A program made the position numbers and the translations under genes. A model generated the notes under the pieces. That model ran no database searches and had not been told where the DNA came from. It saw only the letters and a program-made list of their open reading frames with translations. Source: Verrucomicrobiales bacterium (GTDB lineage: Bacteria; Verrucomicrobiota; Verrucomicrobiia; Limisphaerales; J093). Taken from it: a stretch of 64,000 nt of DNA. The stretch spans positions 186,001 to 250,000 of the forward strand of contig JACKPW010000004.1 in assembly GCA_024233215.1 (NCBI GenBank). Reading direction: 5' to 3'. This document shows, piece after piece, positions 16,185-24,514 of the stretch (position 1 is its first letter; the number at the start of each line of letters is the position of its first letter).

Positions 16185-16213
16185 TTGACTTGGTTTTCAG
16201 GGAAACCTAGAGT
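16185..16213 (+). promoter_or_regulatory. Sigma70-type promoter for the polyprenyl synthetase gene
   Basis: TTGACT (16185-16190), 17-bp spacer, TAGAGT (16208-16213). The predicted start of transcription (about 16220) sits almost on the first ATG (16222). The message would therefore be nearly leaderless, or translation starts at the ATG at 16276. Confidence 0.55.
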
Positions 16214-16221
16214 GGCAGGGC

Positions 16222-17280
16222 ATGCTGGCAGCGGACACCAGACCATCCTCACAAGCCGATTCCGCCGCCGGTCCCATGGAATCCGGCCTCAACTGGCAGA
16301 CCATCGTGGAACCGGTACGGCCGTTTCTTGACGCCGTCAGCCGGCGCCTGGAGGAACAACTCTCTCATTTCGAGCCGGAGATCGTCGAACCGGCCCGCTA
16401 CGCCCTGGCCAGCCGCGGCAAACAGCTCCGGCCGGCATTGGTGGGCCTGGCTGCCACCGCCGCCGGCGGGGTGCGGGACGAGCATGTCACCGTTGCGGCC
16501 ATCATCGAAATGGTGCACCTGGCGACCCTGGTGCATGACGACGTGATGGATGAGGCGGACATGCGGAGGCAACGGCCCACCCTGGCGCTCGAATGGGGGA
16601 ATTCAACCGCCATTCTGCTGGGAGACGCCTTGTTCGCCCATGCGCTGACGATGGCCGCCGCGTTCCCCACGACGGATGTCTGCCGGGCCGTGGCTTCCGC
16701 CACGCGGACCGTCTGCTCGGGCGAGATCATCCAGACGATGCGCCGGTGCCAGTTCGAGCTGTCGCGCGAAGGGTATTACCGAATCCTCCGGATGAAGACG
16801 GCGGAACTCTTCAGCCTGGCCTGCGGTCAGGGGGCCGCCCTGGCCCAGGCGCGCGCGGACGTGGTGGCCGCATTGCAGCGCTTCGGCGTGATGCTCGGGA
16901 CTGCCTACCAGGTCTACGACGACTGCGTGGACTTGGTGGGACTGGAGGAACGGGCCGGCAAGTCATTGGGCACAGACCTGTTACGGGGCAAGCCCACCCT
17001 GCCCGTCATCATCGCCATGGAACGGGCGACCCCGGCGGAACGCAACGCGCTCCGGTCGCTCCTGACGGACTGGAAGCCGGGAAACCACCCGCTCCTCGTG
17101 GCCTCACTCCAGCGCTACGACGCCATTGCCGCGGCGGTGGACGTGGTCTGCGGGATGTGCGCCGAAGCCGCGGAGACCCTGGAACTGCTGCCGGCCCGCC
17201 CGGGCCGCACCGCGCTGCAACAAGCGGCCGATTTCCTTGCCCGACACACCCAGCTGCTGATCGCCCAGGGCCGCGGGTAA
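16222..17280 (+). CDS. Polyprenyl (isoprenyl) diphosphate synthase
   Basis: 352 aa, a trans-isoprenyl diphosphate synthase that extends allylic diphosphates with isopentenyl diphosphate to make quinone tails or related lipids. Seen: ASRGKQLRPAL (the GKR-like start), first Asp-rich motif VHDDVMDEADMRRQRPT, second motif YDDCVDLVG, and GKSLGTDLLRGKPTLPVI. Two small residues lie before the first Asp motif (LATLV), usual for medium and long products; chain length cannot be fixed. The first 18 residues are poorly conserved, so Met19 (16276) may be the true start. It forms an operon with the sigma factor 1 bp downstream. Confidence 0.9.
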   Translation: MLAADTRPSSQADSAAGPMESGLNWQTIVEPVRPFLDAVSRRLEEQLSHFEPEIVEPARYALASRGKQLRPALVGLAATAAGGVRDEHVTVAAIIEMVHLATLVHDDVMDEADMRRQRPTLALEWGNSTAILLGDALFAHALTMAAAFPTTDVCRAVASATRTVCSGEIIQTMRRCQFELSREGYYRILRMKTAELFSLACGQGAALAQARADVVAALQRFGVMLGTAYQVYDDCVDLVGLEERAGKSLGTDLLRGKPTLPVIIAMERATPAERNALRSLLTDWKPGNHPLLVASLQRYDAIAAAVDVVCGMCAEAAETLELLPARPGRTALQQAADFLARHTQLLIAQGRG

Positions 17281-17281
17281 G

Positions 17282-17905
17282 ATGACCACGGCCCGGCAGA
17301 CTCGTGAAGCCACCAGTCCTCGCGCCATCGGGCCTTCGGCGGAGGAAACCGCCCTCATCGATCGCGCCCGCGAAGGGGATCTCGACGCCTTTGACGTACT
17401 GGTCCGACAGCATCAGGAGCGGCTGTACGCCACCCTCTACCATGTGACCTCGAATCACGAGGACGCCGCGGACCTGACGCAGGAGACCTTCATCAAGGCC
17501 TTCCGTTCCCTGGCGAGGTTCCGCGGGCAATCCAGCTTCTTCACCTGGCTCTATCGCATCGGTGTCAACAAGGCCATCAACTTCCTGAAACAGCGCGGCA
17601 ACCGCCGCCACCTGAGCCTGAACGACCTTGACCAGCACGTGGAACACGACCCCGCCCTGGTGGAAATGGTGTCCGAGGACACGCCGGTGCGGGGTGCCGG
17701 TCTGTCCGAGTTGCAGGAGAGATTGAACACCGCCATGCAGAAACTGTCCGAGGAACACAGAATGGTGGTGACACTGCATGACATCCAGGGGCTGCCCCAC
17801 GAGCAAATCAGCCGCATCATGGGCTGCAACGTGGGGACCGTGCGGTCGCGCCTGTTCTACGCGCGACAACAACTGCAGGCCCACCTTTCGGACCTCATCG
17901 CTTAA
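17282..17905 (+). CDS. ECF-type RNA polymerase sigma factor
   Basis: 207 aa, sigma70 family, group IV. Region 2 is seen at about 25-110 (FDVLVRQHQERLYATLYHVT; DLTQETFIKAFRSLARFRGQ; FTWLYRIGVNKAINFLKQR); region 4 at about 145-205 (LSEEHRMVVTLHDIQGLPHE; GCNVGTVRSRLFYARQQL). No region 3 or added domain is present. It starts 1 bp after the polyprenyl synthetase and ends 4 bp before a membrane protein that may hold it inactive. Such envelope-stress sigma factors are often RpoE-like; the regulon is unknown. Confidence 0.93.
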   Translation: MTTARQTREATSPRAIGPSAEETALIDRAREGDLDAFDVLVRQHQERLYATLYHVTSNHEDAADLTQETFIKAFRSLARFRGQSSFFTWLYRIGVNKAINFLKQRGNRRHLSLNDLDQHVEHDPALVEMVSEDTPVRGAGLSELQERLNTAMQKLSEEHRMVVTLHDIQGLPHEQISRIMGCNVGTVRSRLFYARQQLQAHLSDLIA

Positions 17906-17909
17906 CGCC

Positions 17910-18479
17910 ATGGAACCTCCCCGCGACAACTTCGATGCCCTCCAGAAACTGCTTGCCCTGAAGCGCCACGAGGTGCCCCCGCCGGGCTTCTTCGACCGTC
18001 TGCCGGAGTCCATCCGGGCGGAGCTTGAGCAGGCCGCGGCCCACCCCCGGGGACTGGCGGGGCTGTGGGAACTCCTGCGCTCCCGCTGGCGGCTCGAACC
18101 GGCCCTCGCCGGCGCGATGCTGCTTGCGGTGGCGGGAATCTACGGCATCGCCCTGCTCGGCCCGCAGGCACCGGACGCCAGTCCCACGACCGCCGCCGCC
18201 CCGCCCCCGGCCCCGTCGCACCCGCAACCCGGCCTGAGCATCACCCCACGAACCCAATGGCTGGCGGAAATCCCGGCGGACCGCACCAACGCGGGAGGCA
18301 GCCTGGAACCGCGAACCGCGGCCGCCCCGCCCCCCTGGTTGTTCTCCACGGGCGCCGGACTGCACTCGGTGCCCGTCGGCTTCCACCACAGCTCGGGCGG
18401 ACTGCTCATTCCCGAGGACACCCTGTTCGCCTCGAACGAGGTCTACCAACCGGCCCTGCCAGGGAACTTCGATCGCTGA
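17910..18479 (+). CDS. Single-pass membrane protein paired with the sigma factor (putative anti-sigma)
   Basis: 189 aa from the ATG at 17910, 4 bp after the sigma stop. The N-terminal cytoplasmic part (DALQKLLALKRHEVPPPGFF) precedes a membrane helix (ALAGAMLLAVAGIYGIALL, about 67-86) and a proline-rich outer part. No zinc-binding HxxxCxxC anti-sigma motif is visible. The KRHE-PPP-F segment resembles proteins found after ECF sigma genes in Verrucomicrobiota (from memory). Anti-sigma function rests on position and topology only. Confidence 0.7.
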   Translation: MEPPRDNFDALQKLLALKRHEVPPPGFFDRLPESIRAELEQAAAHPRGLAGLWELLRSRWRLEPALAGAMLLAVAGIYGIALLGPQAPDASPTTAAAPPPAPSHPQPGLSITPRTQWLAEIPADRTNAGGSLEPRTAAAPPPWLFSTGAGLHSVPVGFHHSSGGLLIPEDTLFASNEVYQPALPGNFDR

Positions 18480-18604
18480 GCCGCAGCGATGCACTCAGCA
18501 CCGGGACCGCACGCGGCTCGCGTGCCATGACCGGCGGCCCGCCGGGCATACTCAAACCATCCTGAAATCACGATTCGATCACGGTCCACTCCCCCGAACA
18601 CCAG

Positions 18605-18619
18605 TCGGCGGGCCGCCGA
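18605..18619. terminator. GC hairpin between converging genes
   Basis: TCGGCGG-g-CCGCCGA is a perfect 7-bp inverted repeat with a 1-nt centre, in the 196-bp gap between the sigma-partner gene and hisA, which converge. There is no T-run, so termination is only a possibility. Nothing else is seen in the gap. Confidence 0.3.
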
Positions 18620-18675
18620 CCGGAGCAGCCGGGCCGGCTGCGCTCCCCGTCCCTGCCGTGCTGGGCTGCCGCCGC

Positions 18676-19449
18676 TCAGTCCACCCCGCGCCCTTGAGCG
18701 CGGTTGAAGGCCACACAATCCTCATAGCGCACGGCGGTCCCGCCAAAGACGTCCAGGGCGGAGCCGATGGTCAAATCCACGCGACCCTCACTGATCCGAG
18801 TGACGGTGTGCAGATCCTCCAGCGACCTGGCCCCGCCCGCGTAGGTCACGGGAATCGGACAATCGCGCGCCAACCGCTCGACCAGTTCCAGGTCGATGCC
18901 CCGGCACAAACCCTCCACGTCCGCGGCGTGGATCAGGAACTCGACACAATGCCCCGCCAACCGGTGGAGGGTCTCCCGATTGACCGCCAACTCCGTGAAG
19001 TTCTGCCAGCGATCCGTCACCACCCACCATTCGTCGTTGCGCCGCCGGCAACTCAGGTCCAGCACCAGGCGCCCGCGTCCAACGGCCTGCTCCAGTCGTG
19101 CCAACCGCTCCTCGTCCAACCGCCCTTCACGGAAGACCCAGGAAGTCACGATAAGGTGGGAGGCCCCCGCATCGAGCCAGGCGGGACCGTTCTCCCCGTT
19201 GATTCCCCCACCGATCTGCAAACCGCCCGGAAAAGCCTCCAAGGCGGCGCGCGCAGCCTCGTCGTTGCCCGGGCCCAGCTTGATCACGTGTCCACCAACA
19301 AGTCCGTCGCGCCGGTAAAGCGCGGCATACCACTCCGCCGGCCGGTCGGACTCGAAATTCGTCCGCAGGCTCTCGCCCCCGTCGGTCAACGTCCCCCCGA
19401 CGATCTGCTTCACGCGCCCCTCGTGGAGGTCTATGCACGGTCGGAACAC
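18676..19449 (-). CDS. hisA: HisA, eukaryote-type (HIS6-like) ProFAR isomerase
   Basis: 257 aa. Phosphoribosylformimino-5-aminoimidazole carboxamide ribotide isomerase, fourth step of histidine synthesis, a beta-alpha barrel. The sequence follows the yeast HIS6 form and not the usual bacterial one: CIDLHEGRVKQIVGGTL, HVIKLGPGNDEAAR, LQIGGGINGENG, VTSWVFREG, LDLSCRRRNDEWW, EFLIHAADVEGLCRGID, VTYAGGARSLEDL and DLTIGSALDVFGG. Asp in CIDLH and in IHAADVEGLC are the likely acid/base pair. No other his genes are near. The start is supported by the FRPCIDLHEG opening. Confidence 0.9.
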   Translation of the reverse strand: MFRPCIDLHEGRVKQIVGGTLTDGGESLRTNFESDRPAEWYAALYRRDGLVGGHVIKLGPGNDEAARAALEAFPGGLQIGGGINGENGPAWLDAGASHLIVTSWVFREGRLDEERLARLEQAVGRGRLVLDLSCRRRNDEWWVVTDRWQNFTELAVNRETLHRLAGHCVEFLIHAADVEGLCRGIDLELVERLARDCPIPVTYAGGARSLEDLHTVTRISEGRVDLTIGSALDVFGGTAVRYEDCVAFNRAQGRGVD

Positions 19450-19542
19450 CCCGCAACGCTAGCCGAGCCGGCTGGGACGAGCAAGCCGGTGCCGCTCCGG
19501 CAAACCCCCAGCCTCCCGTGATCAAAGAGGCGCTCCATGGGA

Positions 19543-19566
19543 TTACGATGAGGATTACGATGACGA
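19543..19566 (+). repeat. Short tandem repeat in the HisA/EboE gap
   Basis: GATTACGATGA occurs twice in tandem (spacer G) in the 230-bp gap between the EboE-like gene and hisA. No gene or terminator is otherwise seen in the gap. Confidence 0.5.
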
Positions 19567-19679
19567 GCGCGGGATCGAGGACCCTGAGATGCGATACCAG
19601 GGCCGCCTGGAAAGCCGGCGCTACGAAACATTGGTCGTTCGGCGGTTCTTGGGGAACATCAGCCGACCATCCTCCCCAC

Positions 19680-20846
19680 TCAGCACCGCGCGAACCCGCG
19701 CTTCGCGAACTCCCCGAGCGTCCAGCGATGTTCCGCCACCAGTTGCTCCACCACGCTTCGGGCGCGCAATTCCGGCGGCAGAACCTCCCACGTGTAGGTC
19801 TCCATCTCGAAATGATCGCAGAGTTCCGGGTGTTCCCGGAGGAAATCGAGCGCCTGTTGCAAGTGATCGGCCGTGGTCTCGAAAGGCGCCGCCAGTTGCG
19901 CGTGCAATGGCACATGATAGTGCACGCGCCATTCTTCGGCCGTTACGGCGGTGGCATCCGCCAGCGCATCCGGCAAATCGTTGAACCTCGCCAGACTGCC
20001 GTCGGCGGGGCGTGCCACCACCTGGTGGAAATAGACCGGGTCGTTGAAGGCCGAAAGAGCCGCCCGGGCCTCTTCGGAGAATCGCACTTTGAGGGCGGAG
20101 CTGAGATGCAGTTTGCTGATCCGGACTCCCTCCGCGCGCAGGCGGTCGAGACTTTCGCGGGCTTCCTCGAACTCCACCGCCAGGTGGCAGGTGTCGTAGT
20201 TCACCCCGAGATGCCGGGTGAGTCGATCATCCCCGGGATGCTCTGACCGGAGCTTCTCAAAGAATCGCAGCACTTCCCCGGTGGTTTCCACGAAGCACCG
20301 GGGTTCCGGTTCCAGCCCCAGATGCAACTCGCGCCCGGTCCGTTCGCTGAGTTCCGCCATGTGATCGACACAGCGGACGAGATTCCGCCGCATGGCCGCC
20401 TCCTGTTCCGGCGACTTGATGAAATCCTTGAACGAGCACGGCACGGTGCTGACGCTGCCCCCGACACCCGCCGGCACCATCTCCGCCAGCAAATCAAACA
20501 GCAGGTTCGTGTAGGCCACGCGGGCTTCGGTCGTCCAGTCCGGCGCGTACACCTGCTCCTTCACGCGCGTGCCGTGGAACCGGCCGTAGGGAAAGCCGTT
20601 GATCGTGAAGACGTAGCAGTCGTGATGATCAAGCCACCGGCGAAACGCGGCAAGGGTTGCCGGATCGCTCAGTTCCCGGGCCGCTTCGGCACCGAGGCGG
20701 AGGCCGATGGCGTAGGGTTCGCCGGGACAGACCTGGTCGCGAACCCGCAAGGTGTGGGTTTCGAGGTTGGCGAGGGTCTCGGACCAGGTTTCGCCACGAT
20801 GGATGTTGGTGCAGTAGGCGAGGTGCTTGCCACCGGTGAGTCGCAT
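19680..20846 (-). CDS. EboE-like metabolite traffic protein (xylose-isomerase-like TIM barrel)
   Basis: 388 aa from the ATG at 20846, where family similarity begins (MRLTGGKHLAYCTNIHRGET). It continues with YAIGLRLGAEAARELSD, DCYVFTINGFPYGRFHG, LHLGLEPEPRCFVETTGE and LGVNYDTCHLAVEFEE. These suit the EboE branch of the AP-endonuclease-2/xylose isomerase barrel; Glu in LEPEP and His/Asp in YDTCHLAVEF are likely metal ligands. EboE belongs to the eboABCDEF cluster proposed to move metabolites to the periplasm. No other ebo gene is present here. The frame extends upstream to 21041, but the added part is unrelated. Confidence 0.78.
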   Translation of the reverse strand: MRLTGGKHLAYCTNIHRGETWSETLANLETHTLRVRDQVCPGEPYAIGLRLGAEAARELSDPATLAAFRRWLDHHDCYVFTINGFPYGRFHGTRVKEQVYAPDWTTEARVAYTNLLFDLLAEMVPAGVGGSVSTVPCSFKDFIKSPEQEAAMRRNLVRCVDHMAELSERTGRELHLGLEPEPRCFVETTGEVLRFFEKLRSEHPGDDRLTRHLGVNYDTCHLAVEFEEARESLDRLRAEGVRISKLHLSSALKVRFSEEARAALSAFNDPVYFHQVVARPADGSLARFNDLPDALADATAVTAEEWRVHYHVPLHAQLAAPFETTADHLQQALDFLREHPELCDHFEMETYTWEVLPPELRARSVVEQLVAEHRWTLGEFAKRGFARC

Positions 20847-21041
20847 GGGGGGATTGAACACCGGCGCCCCGGCGGATTCAGCAAGAAAGCACGAGGAACC
20901 GGGGGGCGGATCGAGTTCGGCGCCCGTCAGAAAAGGCGTCCGAACGCAGCGACGCCAGGCTCGGAGTCCCGCCGTCAGGCGGTTCCTGGAGACCTTGCCG
21001 CCCGAAGGTGAATCTCCCAGCGCGATTCTCCGGACCGACAC

Positions 21042-22649
21042 TTACGCCCCGGATCGTTCGGACTGGAACTGCTCCGCCACGCGCGAACGAAGCTCCTGTC
21101 GCAGTTCCGCGCTGGACGCCGTGGCTCCCGCGAGGTTGAACATGGCGTAGACCGCCAATGCAAATATGAAGGGAAAGGCGGGATCGGCGACTGTCGCGAA
21201 AAACGCCGTCACCCCCGCCAGCAGGGAAGGCCAGAACAGGACGCGCAGCATGGCGCTGAACGCCGCCAGGTGCGCCCGCTTCTGGACCAACCCCCGCCAC
21301 ATCCCCACCCAGATCAACACTTCCATGTCCCAGATCAGCAGGGCGGCCACCAGGAGAAACACGGGAAACTGCCACCCCTCCGTCTGCGGGGCCACCAACA
21401 GCGCGGTGGTGACCAACGTCACCAGCACCGGCCACGCGAACAGCCGCCGCACCGAGGCGGCGTGGCCGCGCACGATCTCGCGTTCACCCAGCGAGGTTGT
21501 GAGCAGCAACTCGAAGGAACCCGCCCGTCGGTTCTCCGCAAAGAGGTGACTCGCTTCGGAAGCCACCAACACCTTCAGCAGCAGCTGGAGAACGTACGCC
21601 AGCACCAGCGTCAGTTCGGCATCATGCCCGTAGTCGCCCAGCAACCGCCGCCCAACGACGGCATACAGCGGCAGCACCGGCGTCAGACCCCAGATGAAGA
21701 TCCGACGCTTGAGGACGTTGCGGCAGACCAGCCAGGTCCAGGGGTTTCGGTCGAGCAGACGGCGACGAAGAACCCGCCGCGTCTCGCTGCCCCCAAACAT
21801 CCAGCGCGCCATCCAAGGCCACAGGCCGCCGTTGCCTCCCAGGCGCCCTTCCCCACGCCACGCGCGTTTGAGCATCGATCCGGCCAGGAACAGGCTGAGC
21901 CAGAGAATGGTCTGGGAAAGCACGAGGGCGTTCAGGAACTGCAAGTTGTTCAGCGGATTGCCCTTGCGGTTGTCGCTGAGCACGAGGTCCATGACGGTCA
22001 CGGGCGAAAGCTGACGCAGCAGCGAAAACACCTCGGAGAGAATGACCGACCAGGAAAGATGGGGTGTCACGCGGGAGGGTGCGAACTCCCCGAGGTTGGG
22101 CAACAGGAACACGGCACAGCCCACCACAAAGGCACTCAGGGCCAGGGCACTGCGCCCTTCAACGCAGCAGGCGGACACGATCACTGTCACCACCAACGAA
22201 AATGCCAGTGCGTTGAACAGCGCCAGCGCGACCGCCACCAGCACCGGCAACGTGATGCCCCCCAGCAAAAAGGCCAAGGCGAACACCGGCAGGCTGGCAA
22301 GCACGGCGGCCGCGGCATTGATCGACACCGCCGCCAACTTGCCCAGCACCACGTCGATGGGCTTCAGGTCGGTCAAGAAAAGCAGGCCGAGAGTGCCCTG
22401 CCGCTTCTCCGCGGAGAGGATGTCCGCTGCCAGGATCGGGCCCGCCACGCAACAGAGAACGAAGCACAGCCCGCTGAGCGTTTGGAACAGCGCCACCCCG
22501 GACGGGGTGCCCCGGACGAAGTTGGCGGTCATGATGGCCCCCATGCCCATCAGCACAAAGGCCACCGCGGCCAGCAGTCGCAGCCAGAAAGTCGTCCACC
22601 GCCGCGAGGCCACGCGGAGTTCCCGTTCGACGACTGGCAACAAGGTCAT
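21042..22649 (-). CDS. ABC-2 type transporter permease
   Basis: 535 aa with about twelve membrane segments. The N-terminus VVERELRVASRRWTTFWLRL and the loop LSAEKRQGTLGLLFLTDLKP (substrate-independent coupling loop of ABC-2 permeases) are typical. A similar loop recurs in the second half (ENRRAGSFELLLTTSLGERE), so the protein seems to contain two permease halves. It follows a related permease by 37 bp, with no ATPase gene in between or next to it, so the nucleotide-binding subunit must lie elsewhere. Substrate unknown. Confidence 0.83.
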   Translation of the reverse strand: MTLLPVVERELRVASRRWTTFWLRLLAAVAFVLMGMGAIMTANFVRGTPSGVALFQTLSGLCFVLCCVAGPILAADILSAEKRQGTLGLLFLTDLKPIDVVLGKLAAVSINAAAAVLASLPVFALAFLLGGITLPVLVAVALALFNALAFSLVVTVIVSACCVEGRSALALSAFVVGCAVFLLPNLGEFAPSRVTPHLSWSVILSEVFSLLRQLSPVTVMDLVLSDNRKGNPLNNLQFLNALVLSQTILWLSLFLAGSMLKRAWRGEGRLGGNGGLWPWMARWMFGGSETRRVLRRRLLDRNPWTWLVCRNVLKRRIFIWGLTPVLPLYAVVGRRLLGDYGHDAELTLVLAYVLQLLLKVLVASEASHLFAENRRAGSFELLLTTSLGEREIVRGHAASVRRLFAWPVLVTLVTTALLVAPQTEGWQFPVFLLVAALLIWDMEVLIWVGMWRGLVQKRAHLAAFSAMLRVLFWPSLLAGVTAFFATVADPAFPFIFALAVYAMFNLAGATASSAELRQELRSRVAEQFQSERSGA

Positions 22650-22686
22650 GGTTCCTCAGACAAGGCCCGGCACCATCCGTTCCGCT

Positions 22687-24417
22687 TCAACCCGGGGAGG
22701 CGGCCGGAGCCGGGGCCGGGGCCGGCGACCGCGGTCTGCGCCGGCGACGCCACCAACGGGACCGGTCCGAGGCGTAGGTTTGCGCGGCAGCCCGACGAAA
22801 ATGCCGCTTGAGCCGGCCGCGGGCCCAAAGGGCAAGCACGAGGTTCTTGCCGACCCAGACGGTGGAATGCACGACGGGGGAAAGCGCATAGGGCATGCCC
22901 GCCAGCCACCGAAGTCCGGGAAGCGTCACCAGGAACGCCGCCAGGCTGTCCGGGGTCAGGGTGCGCAACGTCGGCAGCGTCTTGCTGAGCGCAAACGGCA
23001 GCAGGATCACCAGCAACAGGGTGGCCAGGATCGCCAGCGCCGGCCGACGCATGGAAACGCTCAGCCAGGTGCCCACCAGACACAGGGCCACCACGTCACT
23101 CAGGAAGTTCACGAAACTCCCCGCCGCCGACACGGCAAACGACAGAAGGTAGGAGTTCCCCAGGGCCGAGCGACCCGACAGCGCCGACCAGGTTCCCACC
23201 ACGTAGAACACGTGCAGCAGGCCGATCACCACGATGGGCCAGAAGAAGTAGTGCCGGAGCGCGCGCCAGTGACCGCGGAGGAAGGTGCGGGCCCGCAACG
23301 GCGTGGTCAGCAGCAGTTCCAAGGCACCGGAGCGCCGCGCCTCGAGGATGACGTGGCAGGCCATCACCGCGACCCAGACCCGGTTCGTGAACACCAGCGC
23401 GTAGGCGAAGTTCTGGTGGAACTTCGCGCTGCCGGGGCTGCTGCGATAGCCGAACGTCAGCCAGTAGACATTCACCGCCACCAGACTCACCAGGCCCCAG
23501 AAAACCCAGTGCGGCCAGCGTTGGCGGGCCGCCGACGCGTAGACCGGATTCCGCTCGGCCCGCCGCCGAAAGGTCCGTCGCCACCCCCGCGTGTAGCCGA
23601 GCCGCAGCACCCAACGCCGGGTCACGGGGCGATCCGCCAACTGGTCCCGCCAGATCCCCGGAAGGACGATGGCGGTGGCGGCAAGAAAAGCCCAGCCCAG
23701 CCCGTGGGAGATCCCGAGGGAAATCCAATACTGGCGGGGATTCGCCCGGAAAGCCGCGTCCAGCGCCTGGTAACCGGTCCAGACCGGACTGATCAGGGCC
23801 ACCGGCTCAAGCTTCGCCACCGGCACTCCCAGCGTGATGCTTCCCAGGAAGATCACCAGTCCGGGCAGCATGCCCGCCAGACCAAGCACCAAGACCACGG
23901 TCCCCAACGTCGCCCGCCCCTGGTCGCGACTCAGCACCGAAACGAACATCCCCGCCCCCAGTGAGAAAAAGATCGCGTTGACCACTCCCAGCGCCATCCG
24001 CCCGTACTCCCCCGGAGTCACGCCCCCCAGCAACAAGGGGATCCCCAGCGACGGCAGAATCGCCAGCAACCCCAGGAAACCGGCCAGCGACGAGGCCAGC
24101 CATTTGCCAACCACCACCTGCCAGCTCCGGAGCGTGGTCAGAAACAACAACCCCAGCGTGCCATCGCGTTTCTCCTCACTGATGGCGTCCGCGGTCAGGA
24201 ACGGCCCAACCAGCAGCGCGTAGGCGAAACCCAGGGCGCTGAGAAAGCCAAACAGGGACTTGCCCATCGCGAGGTGCTGCTGACCGCGCGTCGTCACCAG
24301 ACACACCCACGCACAAATGGCACAGGCCGCCAGCGCCACGAGTGACCGGAGCCAGTAGGTCCGGCCTCGTCGCGCCGCCGCACGCAGCTCGCGTTCGACC
24401 AGCGGAAACAACGCCAT
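22687..24417 (-). CDS. ABC-2 type transporter permease (paralogue)
   Basis: 576 aa from the ATG at 24417 (MALFPLVERELRAAARRGRT), which lines up with the start of the neighbouring permease; the frame is open to 24528 but without support. The coupling loop ISEEKRDGTLGLLFLTTLRS and a second loop ARRSGALELLLTTPLRARTF are seen, so again two halves with about twelve membrane segments. The tail is Arg/Pro-rich (RRRRRPRSPAPAP). It probably forms a heterodimer with the downstream paralogue. No ATPase is nearby. Confidence 0.83.
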   Translation of the reverse strand: MALFPLVERELRAAARRGRTYWLRSLVALAACAICAWVCLVTTRGQQHLAMGKSLFGFLSALGFAYALLVGPFLTADAISEEKRDGTLGLLFLTTLRSWQVVVGKWLASSLAGFLGLLAILPSLGIPLLLGGVTPGEYGRMALGVVNAIFFSLGAGMFVSVLSRDQGRATLGTVVLVLGLAGMLPGLVIFLGSITLGVPVAKLEPVALISPVWTGYQALDAAFRANPRQYWISLGISHGLGWAFLAATAIVLPGIWRDQLADRPVTRRWVLRLGYTRGWRRTFRRRAERNPVYASAARQRWPHWVFWGLVSLVAVNVYWLTFGYRSSPGSAKFHQNFAYALVFTNRVWVAVMACHVILEARRSGALELLLTTPLRARTFLRGHWRALRHYFFWPIVVIGLLHVFYVVGTWSALSGRSALGNSYLLSFAVSAAGSFVNFLSDVVALCLVGTWLSVSMRRPALAILATLLLVILLPFALSKTLPTLRTLTPDSLAAFLVTLPGLRWLAGMPYALSPVVHSTVWVGKNLVLALWARGRLKRHFRRAAAQTYASDRSRWWRRRRRPRSPAPAPAPAASPG

Positions 24418-24514
24418 CTGGCGCGGGAGTGTAACGACGCCGCGGGCCGCCCAAAGCAGAAAAACCCGGTTTACGCGGGCCCCGGAAACCGCGTAGCATT
24501 CGGGCACACGAATC

